A stretch of DNA of 7,760 nt, taken from an uncultured Rikenellaceae bacterium (GTDB lineage Bacteria > Bacteroidota > Bacteroidia > Bacteroidales > Rikenellaceae). The notes below the pieces were generated by a model, which was not told where the DNA came from, searched no databases, and worked only from the letters and a program-made list of their open reading frames with translations. The translations under genes were made by a program, and so were the position numbers. Positions within the stretch are counted from its first letter, which is position 1; each line of letters starts with the position of its first letter. Below, piece after piece: positions 1-7,113 of this stretch. The stretch lies in assembly GCA_947074135.1 (NCBI GenBank), contig CAMTOL010000095.1, positions 1 through 7,760 of the forward strand, written 5' to 3'.

Positions 1-79
1 TAGTGGTGATAATTAGTCGAGCCGTATATGTTGTTTATCTTATTGATTTACAGTGAGATAATTGTGATATTTATTGTAT

Positions 80-125
80 TTATCTGCAAGTTTTTGTATA
101 TTTACAGTATTAAACTTACAGATAA
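80..125. repeat. Imperfect 14-bp inverted repeat downstream of the maturase gene
   Basis: The arm at 80-93 (TTATCTGCAAGTTT) is the reverse complement of the arm at 112-125 (AAACTTACAGATAA) except at one position. The loop is 18 nt. In a minus-strand transcript the single mismatch becomes a G-U wobble, so the stem would be unbroken in RNA from the HTCS-maturase operon but not in plus-strand RNA. It lies about 80 nt past the TAA at 207-209. There is no U-run after the stem and the stem is AT-rich, so a classical intrinsic terminator is not supported. It could be a 3' end-stabilising hairpin, a weak terminator, or a protein-binding palindrome. The rest of 1-206 shows nothing else I can support. 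Confidence 0.45.
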
Positions 126-206
126 TCGTAATTACCAACATAGATTCTAAATTGATTAATTTTTCTTAAATGCGTTAATGGCAATAGCTGAAAATGCTTT
201 ACCCTC

Positions 207-278
207 TTATCTATACATAACGCAGGATGGTGGTAGCTGTTTTTCTATGCAGTCGCGCATATACTCCATTGCCTCGGC
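207..278 (-). other. Out-of-ORF continuation of the anSME C-terminal tail after an in-frame TAG
   Basis: Reading the minus strand past the TAG at 281-279 in the same frame gives 23 codons and then TAA (209-207). The first eleven residues are AEAMEYMRDCI and the last nine are LPPSCVMYR. From what I remember of anSME proteins, the tail after the final cysteine reads FF-x-H-x-A-P-Y-M-x-F-M followed by about ten residues and P-A-x-(I/V)-M. The predicted tail lines up without a gap: FFRK, one residue at the TAG, A-E-A-M-E-Y-M, then P-P-S-C-V-M. With the TAG counted as one residue the protein would be 404 aa, close to the roughly 400-415 aa I recall for Bacteroides members. The segment looks like former or conditionally translated coding sequence. 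It may reflect a nonsense mutation, a base error, or readthrough. Confidence 0.7.
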
Positions 279-1421
279 CTACTTTCGGAAAAAATGTTGC
301 AAGCCCCCACATAATGAGTTCTGCTCTCCCTCAAAACGATGTTTCGGGCACTCCCCATAACAGAGATTTAACCATCTGCATTTAGTGCATTTAATAGGTA
401 GGTTTGAAAACTTTTGTGTTGCAAAATCAAACTGTTTGGCGCTGTGATAAAGCGACTTGAGGTCATCAATGAGTATGTTTCCCAATTTATACTCTGGGTA
501 TACAAAGTGATCGCAAGAGTATACGTCCCCATTATACTCTATGACCAGCCCGTCGCCACAGTTTTCGCTCATAGAACAAACTCCTGGTCGAACGCCGCAC
601 CAACCAGCCAATGTGGCATCAAAAATTTGTACGAAGTAGGTGCCAACATCTCGTTTAATCCATTCGTCGAAAATATCAGTTAAGAATATCCCATAATCCT
701 TTGTCGAAATACTCCAATTAGCTAACTTCCCCTCTGGATCATTTGGTGAACAAATTACTGGACGTGAATATCCTTCAACTATTTTAGTACACTCACTAAC
801 TGGCAGAAACTGCATATAATGACTTCCCAAACGCTTGAAAAAATTATATATATCCAAGCCTCGACCTGCCGAAGCAGCCCCAACTGCCGAAAGGGTGTTA
901 AATTCAGTTTTTGCGCGTTTCAGACACTCTACGCCTTGCATAACTCGATCGAAGGTTGGTTCTTCATTTCTAGTTAATCGATTAGCATCGTGAATATCTT
1001 TTGGACCATCAATTGACACTCCAACCAAAAAGTTGTTTTCTGTAAAAAACTGCGCCCACTCCTCAGTAAGTAGCGTACCATTTGTTTGGATATTGTTCTC
1101 TATTCTTTTGTTCGCTCCATATTTTGCCTGAAGAGAAATCGCTTTTTTATAAAATTCCAAGCCGGCCATTAATGGTTCACCACCATGCCAACAAAAAATA
1201 ACTATCTCTACATCATTGCTTTCTATGTATTGTCTTATGTAGTTCTCCAGTACCTCATCGCTCATAAGTTTTGCAGGAGTTTGGTACTGTAACTCTTTGT
1301 CGAGGTAGTAACAGTAGTTGCACAGCAGATTGCATTTATTGCCAATAGGCTTTACCATTGTTGAGAAGGCTGTTGGCTTGATTTTCTTTAGTGCCGTTCC
1401 AAAACGTAATGTTTTTTTCAT
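279..1421 (-). CDS. Anaerobic sulfatase-maturating enzyme (radical SAM/SPASM), C-terminally truncated by TAG
   Basis: This cytoplasmic enzyme oxidises the active-site serine or cysteine of sulfatases to formylglycine, using S-adenosylmethionine and three 4Fe-4S clusters. The radical SAM motif CxxxCxxC is C30, C34 and C37, and the GGEP motif is at 80-83. The SPASM region has C282, C288, C303, C345, C348, C354, C358 and C371. The spacings up to C358 match those I recall for the Clostridium perfringens enzyme. D304 in YSCDHF corresponds to its proposed catalytic base Asp277. All cluster ligands and the base are present. The frame stops at 380 aa, nine residues after C371, and tail-like codons follow in frame at 207-278. 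The start is supported by the conserved FSTMVKP segment just before the first cysteine cluster. The gene begins 9 bp after the HTCS stop codon, so co-transcription is likely. The two serine-type sulfatases across the divergent promoter are its probable substrates. Family assignment is firm; whether the truncated form is active is unknown. Confidence 0.93.
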   Translation of the reverse strand: MKKTLRFGTALKKIKPTAFSTMVKPIGNKCNLLCNYCYYLDKELQYQTPAKLMSDEVLENYIRQYIESNDVEIVIFCWHGGEPLMAGLEFYKKAISLQAKYGANKRIENNIQTNGTLLTEEWAQFFTENNFLVGVSIDGPKDIHDANRLTRNEEPTFDRVMQGVECLKRAKTEFNTLSAVGAASAGRGLDIYNFFKRLGSHYMQFLPVSECTKIVEGYSRPVICSPNDPEGKLANWSISTKDYGIFLTDIFDEWIKRDVGTYFVQIFDATLAGWCGVRPGVCSMSENCGDGLVIEYNGDVYSCDHFVYPEYKLGNILIDDLKSLYHSAKQFDFATQKFSNLPIKCTKCRWLNLCYGECPKHRFEGEQNSLCGGLQHFFRK

Positions 1422-1430
1422 TGAATATAC

Positions 1431-4400
1431 TTAAATTGTTTTTTTATCACTATTGTATGAAGTTGGTGAAACACCATAATGTTTTTTAAAGGCAGTGCTG
1501 AAATATTTTGCGTTAGAAAATCCTATTAAATAGGCGATCTCTGTAATAGAATAGCTCTGTTCTTTAATCAGCTCTGTAGCGCGTTTCATCTTAATATCAA
1601 CTACTAACTCTTTGGGGTTAATGCCTAGCAGAGTCTTAATTTTTCGATAAAATACAGAGTAGCTCATAGCCATATCATAGGCCATTTTCTCAACTGCATA
1701 ATCCTCATCTGACATTCGTTCTTCAATTAACGAATAGAGCTTTTCGAGAAATGATTTATCTGAAGCTGTTAATTTGTCGTACGATTCATCTCGAAGATCT
1801 TGGGTGCTATTATCAATAAAATCGTGTTTTAATTTTACCCTTCGTTTGATTATGTTTTCAATCTTTGTTTCGAGAATTATCAAATCAAAAGGCTTGCTTA
1901 TGTAATCTTCTGCTCCACCACTTATACCCTTTATAATATCTTCACGCTCGGTAAGTGAAGTCAATAAAATTACCGGAATATGACTGGTTTCTACCTCATC
2001 TTTGATGGATTTACACAACTCAAACCCATCCATTACAGGCATCATTACATCTGAAATAATTAGATCAATCTCATTTTGATGAGCTATCTCCAAAGCCTTC
2101 TTCCCGTTCTCAGCTTCAAAAACATTATAGTTTTTTCTAAGGTAATTGCCTAAATAAACCCGAAGTTCATCGTTATCCTCGACAATTAAAACAGAATATT
2201 GAGTGTTGGTATCTCTGGTGGATGTAATTGATTGTAGTTTAGCGCTATTGATGAATTTTTCGCCAGCACTGTATTGATCTTCACGATAAGGCAACTTTAC
2301 AATAAAGATAGTTCCGCATTTTGGATTTGACACAAAAGAGATAGTTCCTTTATGTAAAGCAATCAACTTCTTAACAAACAGTAATCCAATGCCACTTCCT
2401 ATCTCTTTGGAGTTTGTAGCATTCTCTGCTCTGTAAAATTTAGAGAAAATATTTGCTTGTGCAGATGATGGGATCCCTATGCCGTCATCAATAACCTCTA
2501 TTTGTATAACTTTTGGGTCTGAACTAAGTCGAACAGCTATATTACCTCCTTGTTCGGAGTATTTTAAAGCATTTGATAGTAGATTTTCAAGGATTAAATT
2601 AACCTTTTGTTGATCTATCCACCCATCGAGCTTTTCGGAGGGTAGAGTGAGAGCTAGGTTTATGTTTTTATGTTTTGCTGACATGTTAAAAGGTTGTATG
2701 GAGGTCAGCATAAAACTGTTAATATCTGTTAATTCTGTTTTTAGGTGCATTGCGTTGTATTCGAGCTTTTGAAAATCGAGCAATTGAGATACTCTATTAA
2801 GAAGCTTCTCAACGCTCGATAAAGCAAGATTTAAGGCACCTTTTCCACTTTGAGATAACTCTTCTTGTTCAATCTCATTTAATGGGGCTTTGATTAGAGT
2901 GATTGGTGTACGAATATCGTGAGCAACGTTTATAAAGAAACGAATTTTCTCATCAGAGCGTCTTGTCTCTAACTTATTTAGATAGTATTTATAACTTAGA
3001 TAGAGAATAACTCCTCCGACAATTAAATAGATCAATATTGCCCACCAAGTTGCATATAATGGCGGTTTTATTATAATCTCAAATTCTCGAGATTGGAGTA
3101 CTTTGTTGCTCTCTTGAGTAGCCACTTCTACTATGAATCTATACCTACCACTCTGCAAATTACTGTACATTGCTCTATGCTGTAAAAGAGATGTTGTCCA
3201 TTCGTTATCAGCATTCATCAAGCGCCATCTATATAAGAGCATATCTCCGTATATTTGGCTTAAATTCGAAAATTCTATTGAGAAACTGTTTTGTGTATGA
3301 TTGAGAGTTACACTCTCTACGTCATCAATTGGGATATGGAGTGGAGTTCCCTGACCAGATGATTGCAAACCATTATTATAGAGAGTGAAATCGGTAAATC
3401 TTAGGTTTGCATCAACTCGTTTATCCGAAAGTTTTTTTAACGGTGAGATTTCAATAGCCTCAGATGGGGTTCCAAAGAGAATATTTCCGTTTTTTCGCTC
3501 TGCAAAGGCTGCAAAGTTGAAAGATTGTGATGGTAATCCGCTATTTTCGTGGATCGAAACAACCTGATTGGTTGTTGTGTTGAAGCAGTTTAATCCATTT
3601 TCCGAACTAATCCATAGATTGCCTGAATGATCAAAAGCTAGTCCGTATAAAAAGTTGCTAGATAAGCCGTTTTTGTTATCCCAAGAGCTTATTTCTCTAC
3701 TCTCTAAGTCAAATAGGCATAGACCTTGACCGTCGGTTGTGAACCAAATACAACTATTGTGCGTTTTTGAGGCAATCATATTGTATATAAATGGGTTTCG
3801 TCCTAATGAGCTGTTTTTTAAGTCGATATACTCTACCTTCTTATTGGTGGAGTTAATGTGGTGAAGACCATTAATGCCAGCCGAAATCATAGAGCCGTCA
3901 TTTTGTTGTAATAGCGAATAGATACCCTTCGGCAGAGATAATGTAGCTTCTCTGCTTAATGGATTGTAAATAATTAGCGAATCAATGGCACTGCCAAAAA
4001 ACAGATTGCCATTTAAATCCTCATTTATAGCATAAATATGATAGTCGTTTTTTCCGTCAATAATTGATATCTCCTCTGTGTTAAGTGAAGTAGGAGAGAT
4101 CTTTAAAATCTTTGTAGAATAACCTCCTGCCCAAATTGATCCGTTTGAATCTTCGAATAGAGACAGATAGGCATTACTCTGCCCTGTAGATTTGTATATA
4201 GCTTTAGTAGTTTTGCTTTGATTGTCATATCTAAATACTCCGCCATTAGTTGCAAACCAGAGGTTTTTATTATTGTCCTCTAGTATTGCATTGAAATGAT
4301 TCTCAACCAATGAGATGCCATCTGAAGTTTTAACACGATATACCTGCTCAACAATACTCTGTATTCTTCTCGCCATCAAACCGTTTGAGTAGGTGCTAAC

Positions 4401-5330
4401 CCATACAATGTTACCATCATTTAGTATATGGTAAATATTGTTGGGTACCATATCATTAATCTGATTGCCGCTGCCAATCTTTCCAATAAATTGACAATCT
4501 ATTCTATCGTACTCTAAAATAGAGAGTCCATCTGTAGCAACCCAAATTCTATTATCTGAAACTGCCACAATCTCTCTGACTGGTACATTTGTAAAAGGCG
4601 CTTTTATCTTCTCAACTGTGGATTGAATAATATTATAAATGTATGTACCTGAAGAGAAGCTTCCTATCCAGACTCTTTGTAAAGTAGGGTCAATGTATAG
4701 CGATTGAATCCGAACCGATGGAATCTTAGTGATTTGTTTGAACTTAATGCTTTCATCTTTAATGTGTCCGTCAAATACACCTTTGTCGCTACCAATAAAG
4801 ATCCTATTGTTAGTTAAAAAAATAATGTCAAATACTTGTAAGTTTTCACTCCCTTTTAAACGTATGAATCTGTTGCCACAAATTATGTAAATTCCTTCAT
4901 TAGTTAGAAGGTAAGTGTTAGCATTGAGGTCATAATAGATATTGCGTATTACCTCTGAATTTGAAAGTTTTATTGCTGTTGAGAATAGCTCAAAACTGTC
5001 AATTGAATTATTATATATATATACGTTTTTGTTAGTGAAAGCCAAGAGGTTGGTTGAGTCAGGCGAACAGACAACACCTCTCAATCGTTCGTTAAGGTCA
5101 AGGTAAGGTAGTTCATAATGTTTGAATGAGTAGCCATCAAATCGATCGACTGATGTTCGAGTGGCAATCCAAATATAGCCTTTGTTATCTTTAACACACG
5201 AGAAGGTTCTTCTATCTTGAAGTCCTTTCTCTGGCAAATAATTTATGTAAGAGTAGTTATTTGCTAATAGATTGTCTGCGCAAAAGATAAGTAGCGCAAT
5301 TAATACTATGCTTTTTTTTATGAACTTCAT
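1431..5330 (-). CDS. Hybrid two-component system (HTCS) sensor kinase / AraC-type regulator
   Basis: This one-protein signalling system of Bacteroidota senses breakdown products of a glycan in the periplasm and activates transcription. The order is: N-terminal signal or anchor (about 1-24, KFIKKSIVLIALLIF); two-component-regulator propeller repeats filling about 25-640, with blade motifs such as GYIWIATRT (51-59), NLWFATNGGVFRYD (356-369) and NLWISSENGLNCF (571-583); a Y_Y_Y domain (about 680-755); one membrane segment (about 761-782); HisKA with phospho-His H804 in HDIRTP; HATPase with N-box N916/N920, G1 box DDGIGIP (948-954) and G2 box GSGIGL (978-983); a receiver with D1052, phospho-acceptor D1094, T1124 and K1146; and an AraC-type double helix-turn-helix (about 1211-1292). 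All key residues are present and the length, 1299 aa, is usual for an HTCS. The start follows an A-rich stretch (AAAAAAAAGA). It is divergent from the sulfatase operon, its likely target, and precedes the maturase in its own operon. The ligand cannot be deduced from sequence. Confidence 0.96.
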   Translation of the reverse strand: MKFIKKSIVLIALLIFCADNLLANNYSYINYLPEKGLQDRRTFSCVKDNKGYIWIATRTSVDRFDGYSFKHYELPYLDLNERLRGVVCSPDSTNLLAFTNKNVYIYNNSIDSFELFSTAIKLSNSEVIRNIYYDLNANTYLLTNEGIYIICGNRFIRLKGSENLQVFDIIFLTNNRIFIGSDKGVFDGHIKDESIKFKQITKIPSVRIQSLYIDPTLQRVWIGSFSSGTYIYNIIQSTVEKIKAPFTNVPVREIVAVSDNRIWVATDGLSILEYDRIDCQFIGKIGSGNQINDMVPNNIYHILNDGNIVWVSTYSNGLMARRIQSIVEQVYRVKTSDGISLVENHFNAILEDNNKNLWFATNGGVFRYDNQSKTTKAIYKSTGQSNAYLSLFEDSNGSIWAGGYSTKILKISPTSLNTEEISIIDGKNDYHIYAINEDLNGNLFFGSAIDSLIIYNPLSREATLSLPKGIYSLLQQNDGSMISAGINGLHHINSTNKKVEYIDLKNSSLGRNPFIYNMIASKTHNSCIWFTTDGQGLCLFDLESREISSWDNKNGLSSNFLYGLAFDHSGNLWISSENGLNCFNTTTNQVVSIHENSGLPSQSFNFAAFAERKNGNILFGTPSEAIEISPLKKLSDKRVDANLRFTDFTLYNNGLQSSGQGTPLHIPIDDVESVTLNHTQNSFSIEFSNLSQIYGDMLLYRWRLMNADNEWTTSLLQHRAMYSNLQSGRYRFIVEVATQESNKVLQSREFEIIIKPPLYATWWAILIYLIVGGVILYLSYKYYLNKLETRRSDEKIRFFINVAHDIRTPITLIKAPLNEIEQEELSQSGKGALNLALSSVEKLLNRVSQLLDFQKLEYNAMHLKTELTDINSFMLTSIQPFNMSAKHKNINLALTLPSEKLDGWIDQQKVNLILENLLSNALKYSEQGGNIAVRLSSDPKVIQIEVIDDGIGIPSSAQANIFSKFYRAENATNSKEIGSGIGLLFVKKLIALHKGTISFVSNPKCGTIFIVKLPYREDQYSAGEKFINSAKLQSITSTRDTNTQYSVLIVEDNDELRVYLGNYLRKNYNVFEAENGKKALEIAHQNEIDLIISDVMMPVMDGFELCKSIKDEVETSHIPVILLTSLTEREDIIKGISGGAEDYISKPFDLIILETKIENIIKRRVKLKHDFIDNSTQDLRDESYDKLTASDKSFLEKLYSLIEERMSDEDYAVEKMAYDMAMSYSVFYRKIKTLLGINPKELVVDIKMKRATELIKEQSYSITEIAYLIGFSNAKYFSTAFKKHYGVSPTSYNSDKKTI

Positions 5331-5365
5331 TCTTTTTTTTGTAATTGCGGGTGAGTATCTACGGC

Positions 5366-5381
5366 TTGAATTTCAATTCAA
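5366..5381. repeat. Inverted repeat overlapping the HTCS promoter
   Basis: TTGAAT (5366-5371) and ATTCAA (5376-5381) are perfect inverse copies separated by four bases. The right arm overlaps the candidate -7 element of the HTCS promoter, and the left arm covers the expected transcription start. A repressor or autoregulatory site is possible, but a 6-bp arm in AT-rich DNA can occur by chance. Confidence 0.3.
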
Positions 5382-5386
5382 AAATA
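5379..5386 (-). promoter_or_regulatory. Candidate -7 promoter element of the HTCS-maturase operon
   Basis: On the minus strand the bases read TATTTTTG, a full match to the Bacteroidota -7 consensus TAnnTTTG. The site lies 48 bp before the HTCS start codon, which would give a leader of roughly 40 nt. No TTTG -33 element is found 19-21 bp upstream of it; the nearest (5399-5402) is only 12 bp away. The match therefore rests on the -7 element alone. Confidence 0.4.
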
Positions 5387-5436
5387 GTAATAATTAACCA
5401 AAGATGTTACTGTGAATCGAACAAAGGCAGAAAATC

Positions 5437-5479
5437 AAACCTCATAGATAGTTTTTTAAACCTCCATATAAAACCTATA
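5437..5479 (+). promoter_or_regulatory. Three direct repeats AAACCT(C)(C)ATA, candidate HTCS operator
   Basis: Copies read AAACCTCATA (5437-5446), AAACCTCCATA (5458-5468) and AAACCTATA (5471-5479). The first two start exactly 21 bp apart, two helical turns, and the third follows 13 bp later. AraC-family domains usually bind direct repeats in this sort of helical spacing, just upstream of or overlapping the promoter they activate. The copies end 3 bp before the -7 element of the sulfatase operon and occupy the place of a -33 box. Assigning them to this HTCS is inference from position. Confidence 0.4.
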
Positions 5480-5482
5480 AAT

Positions 5483-5490
5483 TATATTTG
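5483..5490 (+). promoter_or_regulatory. Candidate -7 promoter element of the sulfatase operon
   Basis: TATATTTG matches the Bacteroidota -7 consensus TAnnTTTG and lies 42 bp before the first sulfatase start codon, implying a leader of about 35 nt. There is no good TTTG -33 box at 19-21 bp; only a T-rich stretch (5452-5457) lies at slightly greater distance. A weak -33 would fit a promoter that depends on an activator such as the HTCS. Confidence 0.45.
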
Positions 5491-5532
5491 TTCATAACGA
5501 ATTGCAATTGTTTTTAAAAAAAATATAAAACT

Positions 5533-7101
5533 ATGTCCAACGCTAAAACTTTAGCTTTAATTCTATCGTCGGTTACTTTTACTGGTTCTTCGTTAGACTC
5601 AATTGGAGCTACTATGCCTTTAAATAGTAATAAAAATATACTATTCATTGCCGTTGATGATCTAAAGCCACTGATTGGTGCTTATGGAGATCCTATTGCA
5701 AAGACTCCAAATATTGATAGATTAGCTGCAATGGGTACTCTTTTTACTAATGCATACTGTCAACAAGCTGTTTCAGGTCCAAGTAGAGCAAGTCTGTTGA
5801 CAGGAATTTGTCCTGATGGCACACAAGTGTGGGATTTAAAAACACTTATTCGTGATAAAAACCCTAATGCTTTAACGATACCTCAATATTTTAGTCAAAA
5901 CGGGTTCGTTAGTTTCGGCATTGGAAAGATTTACGATCCGCGATCTGTGGATAAGAAACTTGATAGCCTCTCTTGGAGTACTCCTTATGTGAACTTTGAA
6001 AACTATTATAATCAAAATTACGAGTCGCCTGCTTATAGTCAATATCAAGATCCTATAACCCGCAAAAAGATGGCTGAACTTGAAGAAGAGTTTGCTGTAA
6101 AGGGGATGAATAGATCAGATATTCGAAAGAGTGTGACGGTTCAGGTTAAACCATCGGTGGAGTGTGTTGATATTGCTGATGATGCCTATTCTGACGGTGC
6201 AATTGCTAAGGGTGCAGTAGAATTTATTAGTAGTTGCGATACTACAAAAAACTACTTCTGGGCAGTCGGATTTAAAAAACCTCATCTGCCATTCTGTGCT
6301 CCTAAAAAATATTGGGACCTATATAATCGTGCCTCAATGCCACTGGCTGAGTATCGTCAAAAAGCAGTTGGTAGTCCTGATTTTGCGTATCATCAAAGTG
6401 GTGAATTGGTCTCGTATACAGATATTCCTGACCTAATCTCTTTTTCAGATATCAATAATGCGATTTTAGACGATGAAAAAGCTAGGGAGTTAATTCACGG
6501 TTATTATGCTGCAATTAGTTATATGGACGCGCAGTTGGGAAAAGTTTTAGATGCGCTCAATAGTAGCCCATTTGCTAAGAATACCATAATTGTTCTGTGG
6601 GGAGATCATGGTTGGCATCTAGGCGATCATGGATTATGGAATAAGCATACTAACTTCGAACAAGCTACTCATGCACCTCTAATAATTTACGATCCAGAAA
6701 TTGGACACTCAACAGTAAAACATCCTGTTGAGTTTATAGATATCTTTCCCACTATCTGTGAAGGTAGTTCAATTCCTGTTCCAAGTAATTTGGATGGAGA
6801 GTCACTGTTGCCATTAATGAGAGGTGAAAAGCAGAGTGCTAAAACTCACTATGCCGTTAGCCAGTTTCCACGGGAGAACAAAATGGGCTATTCACTTCGA
6901 AGCAACAGATATAGATATACAGTTTGGGTGGATTGGAGCAATAAGAAGACAAATCCAGAGAAGGTGTTTGCAGAAGAACTATATGACTATAAGCTCGATC
7001 CTAACGAGACAAAAAACTTAATTGGTGATAGAAGCTACACAAAAGCGCTGAAGCAGATGAGAGCTTATTGGCAAGAGTACAAGACCAAACGAATAAAATA
7101 G
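5533..7101 (+). CDS. Serine-type sulfatase, iduronate-2-sulfatase-like, exported
   Basis: A type I formylglycine-dependent sulfatase, expected to remove sulfate esters from a glycan in the periplasm. The formylglycine signature is SGPSRASLLTG (81-91), with S81 as the residue to be converted, which calls for anSME rather than the aerobic cysteine-only system. Metal and active-site residues visible are D42, D43, K132, H251 in KKPHLPF, D358 and H359 in WGDHG, and K371. The blocks VDDLKP, TIPQYF, KKPHLPF and DHGWHLGDHGLWNK follow human iduronate-2-sulfatase closely. At the position of its His138 (GKVFHP), this protein has D135 (GKIYDP). The C-terminal ELYDYKLDPNETKNL block is present, so the 522-aa protein is complete. 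A weak signal peptide (about 1-26, h-region LALILSSVTF) has no lipobox. The ATG follows an A8 tract and has no Shine-Dalgarno. The stop is TAG, and the next sulfatase starts 12 bp later in the same frame. The true substrate (uronate 2-sulfate or another sulfated sugar) is undetermined. Confidence 0.92.
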   Translation: MSNAKTLALILSSVTFTGSSLDSIGATMPLNSNKNILFIAVDDLKPLIGAYGDPIAKTPNIDRLAAMGTLFTNAYCQQAVSGPSRASLLTGICPDGTQVWDLKTLIRDKNPNALTIPQYFSQNGFVSFGIGKIYDPRSVDKKLDSLSWSTPYVNFENYYNQNYESPAYSQYQDPITRKKMAELEEEFAVKGMNRSDIRKSVTVQVKPSVECVDIADDAYSDGAIAKGAVEFISSCDTTKNYFWAVGFKKPHLPFCAPKKYWDLYNRASMPLAEYRQKAVGSPDFAYHQSGELVSYTDIPDLISFSDINNAILDDEKARELIHGYYAAISYMDAQLGKVLDALNSSPFAKNTIIVLWGDHGWHLGDHGLWNKHTNFEQATHAPLIIYDPEIGHSTVKHPVEFIDIFPTICEGSSIPVPSNLDGESLLPLMRGEKQSAKTHYAVSQFPRENKMGYSLRSNRYRYTVWVDWSNKKTNPEKVFAEELYDYKLDPNETKNLIGDRSYTKALKQMRAYWQEYKTKRIK

Positions 7102-7113
7102 AAAACAATAGAT

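Noticed and set aside
28..150. A 40-codon plus-strand frame encoding a hydrophobic peptide (begins MLFILLIYSE)
   Set aside because: AT-rich DNA readily gives Ile/Phe/Leu-rich frames. There is no ribosome-binding or promoter signal, and the frame runs through the inverted repeat at 80-125.
149..162. AAATT-GATT-AATTT hairpin followed by T-rich bases
   Set aside because: The five-base all-AT stem is too weak for a terminator, and no plus-strand gene ends before it inside the window.
279..281. Genome-wide reassignment of TAG to a sense codon
   Set aside because: The first sulfatase ends normally at TAG right after its conserved C-terminal block, and the next gene begins with its own signal peptide, so TAG acts as a stop in this genome.
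178..683. Plus-strand frames at 178-360 and 414-683
   Set aside because: They lie mostly antisense to the maturase gene and its tail, show no domain or signal features, and are explained by that gene's codons.
3385..3567. Plus-strand 60-codon frame inside the HTCS gene
   Set aside because: It is antisense to the propeller-coding part of a clear gene and has no recognisable features.
5500..5509. 10-bp palindrome AATTGCAATT in the sulfatase leader
   Set aside because: It is short, AT-rich, and has no second copy or extension. Chance occurrence is likely.
6824..7021. Overlapping plus-strand frame inside the first sulfatase
   Set aside because: It is a shifted-frame shadow of the conserved sulfatase C-terminus.
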